Below are positions 27,620-35,953 of a stretch of DNA of 64,000 nt, one piece after another. Source of the DNA: Flavobacterium limi (GTDB lineage Bacteria > Bacteroidota > Bacteroidia > Flavobacteriales > Flavobacteriaceae); NCBI RefSeq assembly GCF_010645075.1, contig NZ_JAADZV010000012.1, positions 1 through 64,000 on the forward strand, written 5' to 3'. The translations under genes and the position numbers were made by a program. Position 1 is the stretch's first letter; each line of letters begins with the position of its first letter. The notes beneath the pieces were generated by a model, which saw only the letters and a program-made list of their open reading frames with translations, made no database searches and was not told the DNA's origin.

Positions 27620-28018
27620 TTATTTTAAATGACTGTAAATGTAACTTTCAATTGCTTTTAACTCTTTATCAGACATAGCTTGCGTAACGGGAAAATTAGT
27701 TTTCATTACAGCAAACTGATCTGGATCTACAATTGGTTCTCCATTTCCTTTTAGAAAGGTGATCATGTCAGCTTTTTTGTCTTTGTAGATTTTAGCGATT
27801 TCCTTTATGCTCGGACCAATTACTTTCTGATCCGGCTGATGGCAGGATGTGCAATTTCCTTTTCCTTCAAAAATTTCTTTCCCTAAAGCTTCAGGGGTTT
27901 TAGTCTGAGCAGTTTCTCCTTCAGAATAAGTTTCTGTTGGTTTTCCAAATGGTTTCTGACTTTCTTTTTTACAAGATATAATTGTTAAAGCGGCTAATAA
28001 AAATATAGTTTTTTTCAT
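27620..28018 (-). CDS. c-type cytochrome lipoprotein
   Basis: This 132-residue small electron carrier has a lipoprotein signal (FLLAALTIISC) and one haem-attachment site, CTSCHQPD, near residue 60. It continues with IGPSIKEIAKIYKDKKADM in the usual class I order; the distal Met is probably in FAVMKTNFPVTQAM. It lies 2 nt downstream of hemB, so the two genes are co-transcribed, which links a haem protein to haem synthesis. Confidence 0.88.
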   Translation of the reverse strand: MKKTIFLLAALTIISCKKESQKPFGKPTETYSEGETAQTKTPEALGKEIFEGKGNCTSCHQPDQKVIGPSIKEIAKIYKDKKADMITFLKGNGEPIVDPDQFAVMKTNFPVTQAMSDKELKAIESYIYSHLK

Positions 28019-28020
28019 GA

Positions 28021-29013
28021 TTATTTATTTAAAATAACAGCTGCTTCTTTTGCAAAATAAGTGGATATAATATTGGCACCCGCACGCTTAATGCAATAAA
28101 GTTGCTCTATCATAATTTTGTCGTGATCCAGCCACCCTCTTTCAGCTGCGGCCTTTACCATAGCGTACTCACCAGATACCTGATAAACTGCAACAGGTAC
28201 ATGAACGGCGTTTTTTACTTCACGAACAATGTCCAAATACGCCATTCCGGGTTTTACCATTACGATATCTGCACCTTCTTCAACGTCTAATAATGCTTCA
28301 CGGATTCCTTCAATTCTGTTAGCATAATCCATTTGATAAGTCTTCTTATCCTTTGGTATATTTTGAGAATCCACAGGAGCAGAATCTAAAGCATCACGAA
28401 ACGGTCCGTAAAATGCTGAAGCATATTTAGCACTATAGCTCATGATTCCAACATTATGATGTCCGTTTTCTTCCAAAGCTTTTCTGATCGCTAAAACTCT
28501 TCCATCCATCATGTCGCTTGGTGCTACAAAATCGGCTCCGGCTTCGGCATGGCTTAAACTCATTTGCGTCAAAGCATCAACTGTTGCATCATTAATCAAC
28601 TGACCATTTTCTATAATTCCATCGTGGCCATAAATAGAATAAGGATCTAATGCAACATCCGGCATTACAATCATTTCAGGAACAGCATCTTTAATAGCTC
28701 TGATGGTTTGCTGCATCAATCCGTCTTTGTTCCACGCTTCAACCCCTTTATTATCTTTTAGATGATCGCTTACTTTTACATAAATGTTCACCGCTTTGAT
28801 CCCCAGATCCCAGGCTTCTTTAACTTCTTTGATGGTGTTATCCAATGAATGACGATAAATTCCGGGCATTGACGGAATGGCGACTTTTACATCTTTTCCT
28901 TCTGCAACAAACATCGGAAGCATAAAATCATTTGGACTTAAAGTAGTTTCACGAACTAAAGAACGAATCGACTCATTAGTTCTTAAACGGCGGTTTCTTT
29001 GTAGTGGGAACAT
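28021..29013 (-). CDS. hemB: Porphobilinogen synthase (delta-aminolevulinate dehydratase)
   Basis: This 330-residue cytoplasmic enzyme condenses two 5-aminolevulinates to porphobilinogen. Landmarks are RNRRLRTNESIRSLVRET at the N terminus, FVAPSDMMDGR, the active-site Lys segments SYSAKYASAFYGPFRDAL and VMVKPGMAYLD, and VSGEYAMVKAA. No Cys-rich zinc site (DxCxC) is seen where zinc enzymes have one (MPDVALDPYS), which points to the Mg-dependent type. A -7 element lies at 29100-29107 (minus strand). It is separated from the other hem genes by three unrelated genes. Confidence 0.97.
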   Translation of the reverse strand: MFPLQRNRRLRTNESIRSLVRETTLSPNDFMLPMFVAEGKDVKVAIPSMPGIYRHSLDNTIKEVKEAWDLGIKAVNIYVKVSDHLKDNKGVEAWNKDGLMQQTIRAIKDAVPEMIVMPDVALDPYSIYGHDGIIENGQLINDATVDALTQMSLSHAEAGADFVAPSDMMDGRVLAIRKALEENGHHNVGIMSYSAKYASAFYGPFRDALDSAPVDSQNIPKDKKTYQMDYANRIEGIREALLDVEEGADIVMVKPGMAYLDIVREVKNAVHVPVAVYQVSGEYAMVKAAAERGWLDHDKIMIEQLYCIKRAGANIISTYFAKEAAVILNK

Positions 29014-29099
29014 AGGTGTTTTTTATAAATTCTAAAAAGAATATTCTCTTTAAAAAGAGCTTTAAATTCATTCTAAAACTGAAATTAAAATAAGTGCGG

Positions 29100-29107
29100 C
29101 AAAGTTA
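29100..29107 (-). promoter_or_regulatory. hemB promoter -7 element TAACTTTG
   Basis: CAAAGTTA on the plus strand is TAACTTTG on the minus strand, an exact match to the consensus. It leaves a leader of about 80 nt before the hemB ATG. Confidence 0.5.
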
Positions 29108-29238
29108 CAGAAAAATCGATTAAATAATGAGCCGGCAAGTAGTTAGAATTCGTTAATATTATCTAAATTCGTATTGCTTTTTTAAATTTCTATTAAGAAT
29201 CTTCTTATGGAATGTTTTTCAAAATCTAAATTTCCCAA

Positions 29239-29871
29239 ATGAAGAAAATATTTGCTTTATGCTGTTGTCTGATTCTTACAAGTTGTTTTGAAATAACTGA
29301 AAGAATCAAACATCATGACGACCAAAGTGGCGAGTATACGCTGATGGTTGACTTTTCACAATCGTGGTTAAAAACCAAATCGGCTATCTGGCTGGAAGAA
29401 GTGGATGGAGTTAAAATCCCGAATGAAAAGGAAATCACACAAAAACTGGAAGAATTTAAATCTAAAGTTTCAAAAATAGAAGGAATTTCAAATGTCACTA
29501 CAAAAACCGATTTTGACAGGTATGTATTTATCATCAAATTAGATTATAAAACTCTAAAAGCATTAAATGAAGTCGTAAATACTTTAAATAAGCAAAAAAA
29601 TCAGATTCATTTTACTGGGGATTCCAGGAGTTTTGAAAGAATCGCATCCTATCCTATTCCCGAAAAATTAGTGAAAGATGAAAAGAAAAAAGCAGATCTT
29701 GAAAAAGCCAGCATTGTTTCTATTTACACTTTTGACCGTGATATTTCAGCAACATCCAATACAAGCAGCAAAATTTCTAAAAACAAAAAGACCGTTTTTT
29801 TAAAACAAAGCATGTATAGTGTTCTTAAAAAATCATCACTGATGAACAATACAATTCAATTAAATCAATAA
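29239..29871 (+). CDS. Lipoprotein of unknown function
   Basis: This 210-residue product was not recognised. It has a lipoprotein signal (MKKIFALCCCLILTSC) and then a mixed alpha/beta region (GEYTLMVDFSQSW, IEGISNVTTKTDFDRYVFIIKLDY) rich in Lys. There are no Cys residues after the lipid-anchor Cys. It lies 16 nt upstream of another exported unknown protein on the same strand, so the two are probably made and exported together. Both are in the style of Flavobacterium envelope proteins. Confidence 0.7.
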   Translation: MKKIFALCCCLILTSCFEITERIKHHDDQSGEYTLMVDFSQSWLKTKSAIWLEEVDGVKIPNEKEITQKLEEFKSKVSKIEGISNVTTKTDFDRYVFIIKLDYKTLKALNEVVNTLNKQKNQIHFTGDSRSFERIASYPIPEKLVKDEKKKADLEKASIVSIYTFDRDISATSNTSSKISKNKKTVFLKQSMYSVLKKSSLMNNTIQLNQ

Positions 29872-29887
29872 TTATTTATATTTCCCC

Positions 29888-31657
29888 ATGAAACAATTTT
29901 TTACGTTATTAATCTTATTGACTCTAAGTTTTAGTTACAGTCAGGAACTTTCGAAAAAGCAGGATTATTTTATTCAGTTTAATGGAAGTCAGCTTTCTAA
30001 AAAAGTAAGTGTGGCTGAGGTTCTAAATCATTCTCTATTGAAAAATGGCAAAATGAAACTGGACGTTAATCAATATGCAGATCTCATTAAACTGGACCAG
30101 AAAATAACAGTTCACGGAAATTATTCAGACAGTATACCGTATTATCAGGTTACAATTCCGATAAAAAGCAGAAATGATATTAAAACTTTTTTGACTCAGA
30201 AGAATAAAGAAAGTGATTCGATTGCGAAACCGCTTATTGAAGATTTCGGACAGTATTCTGTATATAATTCCGGTGATAAAAAAACGACTATGGCGTGGAA
30301 TGACAGCTATTTGGTAATTTTTGGATTAACTAAAAGATATTCTTATAATGATTATACTATACCGCCACCACCTGTTGTAGATTCAGTAGCGGTAGAAGCT
30401 ACAGATGTTGTTATTGATGTACCCGTTGAATCTTCTGTAGACACAACTTATGCAGATTATTCCGATAATTATTATGGCAATTACCAAAAAGAACAGACTG
30501 CTTTTGACAGCATTCAGGCCATCAGTCAGAACAGGTTTATAAAATTACTTTTCGAAAATGGTTTTGCTGTCCCGACTTCAGATAAGGTGCATGAAACCGC
30601 CGACATTTCATGCTGGGTTGATTATGGGGCAGCATTGAGCGGTTTTAATTCGGCTTACATGGCATTGGCACAATTTACAACGTATAATAAATTTTTTCCG
30701 AACCAGAAAAACTGGGGAAATTTTGTAAAGGGTATTAATGTTGATTTTTATTTTGATAATGATAATGCGCGTGTCGAGGAAATCGTTGAATACTCAAAAC
30801 CAATTGCTGATATAGTGGGTAAAATCAGCAACCGAAAAGTCAATAAAAACATCTTTAATTATTTTCCTGCCCAAAAGCCACTCGGTTATCTGACGTATCA
30901 TTTTAATACGAAGGAAATGCTGAATAGTTTTCCAACTTTGACTGCTGAGGTTTTCAATAATCCATACATCCTGAAAGAAGATATTGGTGTAGCAACTGAT
31001 CTTATTTCGACCATTATTGATGAAAAAGCTACAGCAACGCTTTTCGACGGAGATTTAAGTATGTTTCTTTATGATGTGGCAGAAAGAGAAGTTACTACAA
31101 AAACGTATGAGTACGATGAGAATTTTGAGTCCAAAGAAGTGGTAAAAACGGTTAAAAAAGCTGTGCCGTTATTTTCAGTAATTTTTACTTCAACACACCC
31201 AACTTTTGGAGATAAACTAATCCAATTAGGCGTTCGTAAAAAAGGACTGACTCAAAAAGGAAATTACTATGAAATAAAAGGAACTCAGGAGTTTGGTAAT
31301 TTGTTTATTTTTAAAGATAAAGATGTGTTGATTATTGGAAACAGCATTGATCATGTTTTTCCGAAAGACAATTCCTTTTCAAAAGAAGTTAAAAAAGAGC
31401 TGAAACAAAACTATTTTGCTGCCCAGGTAAGCATGGATAAATTAGTAACAGCCTATTCTAATTCAGGCGAAGCAAAACCCTCTGATGTAAAAAGCCTGAA
31501 TCGACTGGCTCAACAGTTCACTGATGTTACCTTATATTCCGGCAAAAAACTGGTAGATAACAAGCTGAAATTCGAGCTAAAGCTAAACTCATCCAAGGGA
31601 GATAAAAATATCATTTTACAGACCATAGATATGATTGAAGAATTAAGTACTAAATAA
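29888..31657 (+). CDS. Exported protein of unknown function
   Basis: This 589-residue product has a signal peptide (FFTLLILLTLSFSYSQ). No known domain was recognised. The middle has an acidic, proline-rich stretch (YTIPPPPVVDSVAVEATD) and a Tyr-rich segment (ADYSDNYYGNYQKEQ). The later part has two related regions, each built around FNTKEML.. and ..FKDKDVLIIGNSIDHVF. No transmembrane helix besides the signal and no type A or B T9SS tail were seen, so it may be periplasmic. It follows the lipoprotein gene after 16 nt and ends at a strong terminator. Confidence 0.7.
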   Translation: MKQFFTLLILLTLSFSYSQELSKKQDYFIQFNGSQLSKKVSVAEVLNHSLLKNGKMKLDVNQYADLIKLDQKITVHGNYSDSIPYYQVTIPIKSRNDIKTFLTQKNKESDSIAKPLIEDFGQYSVYNSGDKKTTMAWNDSYLVIFGLTKRYSYNDYTIPPPPVVDSVAVEATDVVIDVPVESSVDTTYADYSDNYYGNYQKEQTAFDSIQAISQNRFIKLLFENGFAVPTSDKVHETADISCWVDYGAALSGFNSAYMALAQFTTYNKFFPNQKNWGNFVKGINVDFYFDNDNARVEEIVEYSKPIADIVGKISNRKVNKNIFNYFPAQKPLGYLTYHFNTKEMLNSFPTLTAEVFNNPYILKEDIGVATDLISTIIDEKATATLFDGDLSMFLYDVAEREVTTKTYEYDENFESKEVVKTVKKAVPLFSVIFTSTHPTFGDKLIQLGVRKKGLTQKGNYYEIKGTQEFGNLFIFKDKDVLIIGNSIDHVFPKDNSFSKEVKKELKQNYFAAQVSMDKLVTAYSNSGEAKPSDVKSLNRLAQQFTDVTLYSGKKLVDNKLKFELKLNSSKGDKNIILQTIDMIEELSTK

Positions 31658-31667
31658 TCTAAAAGAG

Positions 31668-31702
31668 AAAGCCCTAAAATTGATGTTTTTAGGGCTTTTT
31701 TA
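31668..31702. terminator. Terminator between the exported unknown gene and hemF
   Basis: AAAGCCCTAAAA (31668-31679) pairs with TTTTAGGGCTTT (31687-31698), followed by T-rich sequence. It is suited to both convergent transcripts. Confidence 0.85.
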
Positions 31703-31721
31703 TGTTTTCTTCTAAAGTGAA

Positions 31722-32624
31722 TTAAATCCAGTCTACAGGATTTTCCAGTACTCTTATCAGTTTTTCTTCTTCGCTTCCCGCTTCCGGATGGTGATCGTAA
31801 ACCCATTGTACGTGCGGAGGCAAACTCATTAAAATACTTTCGATTCTTCCGTTGGTTTTTAAACCGAATAATGTGCCTTTGTCGTGAACCAAATTGAATT
31901 CAACATAACGGCCACGGCGGATTTCCTGCCAGGTTCTGTTTTCAGGAGTGTAAGGAAGGTTTTTTCTTCTTTCGACAATCGGAACATAAGCTTCAAGGAA
32001 ACTGTTTCCAACTTCAGTTACGAAATCATACCAGTTTTCCATAGACATTTGCTCATTTGCTTTGCAATAATCAAAGAATAAACCGCCGAGTCCTCGGGCT
32101 TCGTTTCTGTGCGTATTCCAAAAATACGAATCACATTGTTTTTTATATTTCGGATAAAACTCAGGATTGTGTTTATCGCAAGCCGTTTTACACGTTTGAT
32201 GAAAGTGTTTTGCATCTTCTTCAAACAAATAATATGGCGTTAAATCCTGTCCGCCGCCAAACCATTGCTGGATTACATTTCCAGCTTCATCGTACATTTC
32301 AAAATAACGCCAGTTGGCATGAACCGTTGGTGCCATTGGGTTTTTTGGATGCAAAACCAAACTCAGGCCACAGGCAAAGAAATCAGCTTCGCCAACACCA
32401 AACATCTTTTGCATCGTTTCCGGAAGTTTGCCATGAACAGCCGAAATATTGACACCGCCTTTTTCAAAAACTGCTCCGTTTTCAATAACGCGTGTTCTTC
32501 CGCCGCCGCCTTCCGGGCGTTTCCATAAATCTTCACGGAATTTTGCAGTTCCGTCAACGGCTTCTAATCCGGCTACAATTTTATCTTGTAAGTTTTGTAT
32601 GTATGCGTAAAATTTATCTTTCAT
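31722..32624 (-). CDS. hemF: Oxygen-dependent coproporphyrinogen III oxidase
   Basis: This 300-residue enzyme decarboxylates coproporphyrinogen III to protoporphyrinogen IX with O2. Typical segments are GGGRTRVIENGAVFEKGGVN, HPKNPMAPTVHANWRYFE, WFGGGQDLTPYYLFEEDA, NEARGLGGLFFDY, RRGRYVEFNLVHDKGTLFGL and SLPPHVQWVY. It lies 16 nt after an unknown exported protein gene and in the same direction as hemE-D-C-A, so haem synthesis is geared to aerobic growth. Confidence 0.97.
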   Translation of the reverse strand: MKDKFYAYIQNLQDKIVAGLEAVDGTAKFREDLWKRPEGGGGRTRVIENGAVFEKGGVNISAVHGKLPETMQKMFGVGEADFFACGLSLVLHPKNPMAPTVHANWRYFEMYDEAGNVIQQWFGGGQDLTPYYLFEEDAKHFHQTCKTACDKHNPEFYPKYKKQCDSYFWNTHRNEARGLGGLFFDYCKANEQMSMENWYDFVTEVGNSFLEAYVPIVERRKNLPYTPENRTWQEIRRGRYVEFNLVHDKGTLFGLKTNGRIESILMSLPPHVQWVYDHHPEAGSEEEKLIRVLENPVDWI

Positions 32625-32640
32625 ATTGATTGTATTCTTC

Positions 32641-34506
32641 CTATTCTTTGAAATTATATTTATTTAATATCTCTTTTGCCATAATTGGATTTCCAAAAAT
32701 AAAATAAGGTGAGCTTTTTTCATTAAAAAGATTAACTTCTAAAAATCTATTTGAGCTTCCTGTTTTTTGTAATAGTATTTCTGAGATGTTATTAAATATT
32801 AATTGTGAGTCATTAGTGTTGGCATTTATTTTTGCAAGACACACTATATCATCGAAAAATATAAAGCAGTTTAACTCAAATTTATCGCTTTCAAGAGAAG
32901 CATAACTTAAACTTTTTTTAATATACTTATAATCGATAAAAAAACTCATGTTATTTAACTCATTGTGTGATTGCGCTTTTAAGGTATTGAGTTTATCTCT
33001 GGCATAACTTGGTTCTTCTGTACCAAAATTAAGAAAATCCCTATCAGTAAAGACTTTGTAACCTTTACTTTCTAAGTCTGTTCTCGCTAAATCGCATAAT
33101 TTTTGAACTCTTTTAGGAAGCGTTAAACTATCCATGTTGTGATAATAAAATGGTGTCATCCAGTTATTTGGCATTCCTTTTCTCCAATTTTCTCTGCCAG
33201 TTAATCGGGCAAGTATATTGTCTTTTCTATTACCATTGTATACTTCTATTAATTTTTGTTTATAAGAGTTGTCTTTGATTGCCTTATTTACAATTCTATC
33301 AAAGTCTTTCTTTTCTAATGGATTAAAAATGCCTTCTATGCCAAATCTTAAGCAATCCGACCACTCATTTACAGACTGCATACTTGGAAGTGGTTTTTCA
33401 ATTTTAGCAAAAATTTCCACAAATTTTTGGTCATTATTTTCGGTCAATAATCCTTTAAGGAATAATTCATTTACTGTATAGTTGTAAAATTTACAATCAT
33501 TCAAAAGGGCATCAAAAGTTTCTTTCTTTTGGTCAACGCCTAATTTCCAATTTAAAAACTTAAAAGTTAGATTGTCTTTAAATCCTACTGCTTTTAAATC
33601 TTCAATTATTGGAAGAACTGCTACATCACCAGTTGATAATAAAAAGGAGATAAGATCAAATTGATTATTATAGTCCATTGAACCTCCAGGAATCCAGTTT
33701 GGCGCTCCATAATGAGGTTGAATTAATGACGAATCAACAGGAAACTTTTTCAGCAATGCAGCACAATAGGTAATCAGTTTTCTTCTGGTTGCCCCATCAA
33801 TGTTTTTATTATTAAAATAACTTTCATTTAATGAATAGGCAAGATAATTTTTTTTGAAGATTTCTACAGATGTATACTTTTTATTATTCAATAAGGAATT
33901 AAAAAAATAATCAATAACATCTCCATAATTGGCATATTTAAGTGCACGAAACAATTGAATTTCATTTCTTGACTGGCCCGATAATAATATTTCTTTTATT
34001 GGTTGTTCATACCCTTCAATTTGCATTGCAGACAACATCTGTGCAGTTTGACTCTCTAATTCAGGGTTTTTCAAACATTTGAAAAATAAGGATTTTAATT
34101 CTAAATTGATTATTTTTCTTCTATTTGGTTCGATTGTTCCAATATAGATATTATTGAAAACAATATCTGAAAATAAACTTTTAATGGAATCGTTATTGCC
34201 CTCATTTATAATAGAAATAATTTCTTTTTCGGCTGTTTTGTCATCGTAATTAAATCGTTCAGCAACTGACTTTTTTTTCAGACTGTCAGAAATTCTGCTT
34301 TCTTTAATTTTTTCTTTTGAACTTGAATACCTTTTAATTAAATCAACCCATTTTTTGTCTTCAATAACCAATACTTTTGGGTTTTTCTTTAAAATATTTT
34401 GTTCTTTGATAAAGCCAGCTATAGATATACTATCTTTTTTTAAAGAACCTTGAGCATAATTTTTGAAACTAAAAACGAGACATAAAAAAAAGAATAATTT
34501 TCTCAT
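32641..34506 (-). CDS. Exported protein of unknown function (621 residues)
   Basis: This product was not recognised. A signal peptide (LFFFLCLVFSFKNYAQ) is followed by a helical, Lys/Asn-rich protein with segments suggesting alpha-helical repeats (NPELESQTAQMLSAMQIEGYEQPI; LFRALKYANYGDVIDYFFNSLL). HEAT-like repeats are possible. The C-terminal 150 residues look more beta-rich (LSYASLESDKFELNCFIFFDD). It lies 16 nt before hemF, but there is no evidence that it acts in haem synthesis. It is more AT-rich than hemE and hemF, hinting at a later insertion. Confidence 0.65.
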   Translation of the reverse strand: MRKLFFFLCLVFSFKNYAQGSLKKDSISIAGFIKEQNILKKNPKVLVIEDKKWVDLIKRYSSSKEKIKESRISDSLKKKSVAERFNYDDKTAEKEIISIINEGNNDSIKSLFSDIVFNNIYIGTIEPNRRKIINLELKSLFFKCLKNPELESQTAQMLSAMQIEGYEQPIKEILLSGQSRNEIQLFRALKYANYGDVIDYFFNSLLNNKKYTSVEIFKKNYLAYSLNESYFNNKNIDGATRRKLITYCAALLKKFPVDSSLIQPHYGAPNWIPGGSMDYNNQFDLISFLLSTGDVAVLPIIEDLKAVGFKDNLTFKFLNWKLGVDQKKETFDALLNDCKFYNYTVNELFLKGLLTENNDQKFVEIFAKIEKPLPSMQSVNEWSDCLRFGIEGIFNPLEKKDFDRIVNKAIKDNSYKQKLIEVYNGNRKDNILARLTGRENWRKGMPNNWMTPFYYHNMDSLTLPKRVQKLCDLARTDLESKGYKVFTDRDFLNFGTEEPSYARDKLNTLKAQSHNELNNMSFFIDYKYIKKSLSYASLESDKFELNCFIFFDDIVCLAKINANTNDSQLIFNNISEILLQKTGSSNRFLEVNLFNEKSSPYFIFGNPIMAKEILNKYNFKE

Positions 34507-34543
34507 AGGTTTTATAGATTTAGAGGTAGATTTAGTTTTATAA

Positions 34544-34777
34544 CTATTTATATTCTGATTTCAATAATCCAAAATAAACCGAATTCTGCAATTCGCCATC
34601 ACAATTTCTAAATTCGTCTCGTAAAATTCCTTCTTGTTTAAAATTATGTTTTAATGCAATTCGCTGACTCGCCAAATTAACATCAGAAGTACAAATGAAA
34701 ACCTCATTCATCAGTTTAAAAAACTCTTCAGGAAGAATAGCTTCAATTCTGTCTGTTTTCCAATTTGTAAAACTCAT
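34544..34777 (-). pseudogene. GNAT acetyltransferase C-terminal remnant
   Basis: This 77-residue frame has a second half that matches the C-terminal part of RimJ/RimL-type acetyltransferases: DVNLASQRIALKHNFKQEGI, then LRDEF and NSVYFGLLKSEY. The acetyl-CoA motif (R/QxxGxG/A) that should lie about 40 residues earlier is absent, and the N-terminal 30 residues do not fit the family. A full enzyme has about 170-180 residues. It is probably a decayed gene fused to a new start. It begins 1 nt after the stop of the upstream small gene. Confidence 0.55.
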
Positions 34778-34778
34778 T

Positions 34779-35156
34779 TTATTGGTTTTTTAGTGAAGCA
34801 ATCCTAGTATTTATTCCAAAAGAAAAAACGTCGTTTTTCTGTTGAATATATTGATAAAGAGTCAAAGCTTTTTCCTGAAAGTTATATTCTTCAGTTTTAG
34901 AGAACTCCAAAAGAAAATCGGCAAACTGCTCTAAATGATCAAAATCCAAATGACAGCGGACTAATAAATTAATCAGTTCTTCATTTGAATATTGAGTTAA
35001 ATCTTCGATGTTTAAACCAAAGTCTTTTAGTTGATTTTCGATATCTTCTTTTTGAATATTGCTCAAAGGATAAGGCACAAAAACAAGAGTCCGTAACGTT
35101 TTTAAAACATTATCGATTCTGATTTTTTCTTCGTCTCGTAAACCTTTATTGAGCAT
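34779..35156 (-). CDS. Small cytoplasmic protein of unknown function
   Basis: This 125-residue protein was not recognised. It is mostly helical and acidic, with no signal, TM segment or Cys cluster except one Cys. Segments such as LRTLVFVPYPLSNIQKEDIEN and DFDHLEQFADFLLEFSKTEEY are regular enough to suggest a real coding sequence. It is bounded by the RAYT-associated palindromes on its 5' side and the GNAT remnant on its 3' side. Confidence 0.55.
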   Translation of the reverse strand: MLNKGLRDEEKIRIDNVLKTLRTLVFVPYPLSNIQKEDIENQLKDFGLNIEDLTQYSNEELINLLVRCHLDFDHLEQFADFLLEFSKTEEYNFQEKALTLYQYIQQKNDVFSFGINTRIASLKNQ

Positions 35157-35171
35157 GATTTCTTTTTTTCT

Positions 35172-35199
35172 CCTGCAAGGTTTTCAAAACCTTGTAGGT
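35172..35199. repeat. REP palindrome 1
   Basis: This is a 28-nt palindromic unit, CCTGCAAGGTTTT at the left and AACCTTGTAGGT at the right. It is the near-exact reverse complement (one mismatch) of the unit at 35223-35250. Confidence 0.85.
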
Positions 35200-35222
35200 G
35201 TCCTTATGTGTTTTCGAATGAG

Positions 35223-35250
35223 ACCTACAAGATTTTGAAAACCTTGCAGG
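35223..35250. repeat. REP palindrome 2 (inverted partner of 1)
   Basis: The unit starts ACCTACAAGATTTTG and ends AACCTTGCAGG. Together with 35172-35199 it forms an inverted pair (BIME-like) just past the 3' end of the RAYT gene. Confidence 0.85.
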
Positions 35251-35262
35251 ACTAGACAGTGA

Positions 35263-35814
35263 CTACTCAAAAGTATATGTTTCGTTTAAAATATCATTCT
35301 TTTGATTGTGGCAAAAAATGAAATTCTCTAAATCTTCAAACAAATTTAAAATCTCATTCTTTTCTATTTTAGTCTCTTTGTCAGATAAATATGTCTGATA
35401 TGATGAAAATTTGAAACTTTTGAAATCTAAATCAAAATGATGTTTCGGATTCAAATGAACGTAAATAATCAATTGTTTGAGATAAGTTTCGTCTTTTAGT
35501 TTTATTCTCTTAAAATGTTTCTCAAATAAACTTCCGGTTCTGTTAATCTGTTTATTGAATGCTTTTGCATACGAATTAAACAAGTTTGAAAATGCCTGAG
35601 TAACTTCTTTTTCTTCTGAATTTAGGCGAATGATCAAATGAAAATGATTATTCATCAGACAATAAGCAAAAATTGAAATTTTATCAGTTGAATACTTTGC
35701 TAATTGTTTTAAGAAATAAAGTTTATTGGCGTCATTTTCAAAAATAGTTGTTCCGTTAATGCCTCGATTATAAATATGATAATAACAATCTTTCTCTAAA
35801 ACTTCTAATTTCAT
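35263..35814 (-). CDS. REP-associated tyrosine transposase (RAYT, Y1/IS200-like)
   Basis: This 183-residue protein is of the TnpA-REP type that processes REP hairpins as single strands. It has the start CYYHIYNRGING, the HUH metal site H57-F-H59 in MNNHFHLII, and the probable catalytic Tyr82 in LFNSYAKAFN. The RTGSLFEKHFKRIKLKDETY and LIIYVHLNPKHH parts follow, as usual in the family. ATG 35814 was chosen over 35841 because the family begins there (MKLEVLEKDCYYH). It is flanked by three REP palindromes, two on the 3' side and one on the 5' side. It sits within the hem cluster. Confidence 0.9.
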   Translation of the reverse strand: MKLEVLEKDCYYHIYNRGINGTTIFENDANKLYFLKQLAKYSTDKISIFAYCLMNNHFHLIIRLNSEEKEVTQAFSNLFNSYAKAFNKQINRTGSLFEKHFKRIKLKDETYLKQLIIYVHLNPKHHFDLDFKSFKFSSYQTYLSDKETKIEKNEILNLFEDLENFIFCHNQKNDILNETYTFE

Positions 35815-35897
35815 GTTGTTATTCGTTTTTGAATTCTGCAAGTTTTAAACCTCGTAGATATTCTTCATATTTTGTTGCTATTCGAATCTTTGCATAT

Positions 35898-35925
35898 ACC
35901 TACAAGGTTTTGGAAACCTTGCAGG
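35898..35925. repeat. REP palindrome 3
   Basis: The unit starts ACCTACAAGGTTTTG and ends AACCTTGCAGG. It has the same orientation as palindrome 2 and differs by two bases. It lies between hemE and the RAYT start. Confidence 0.85.
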
Positions 35926-35953
35926 AAGTCACACAGAATACTCCTCAACTATA

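Noticed and set aside
32057..32557. Four frames of 64-131 residues overlapping hemF, on both strands
   Set aside because: They lie wholly inside the well-conserved hemF coding sequence in other frames.
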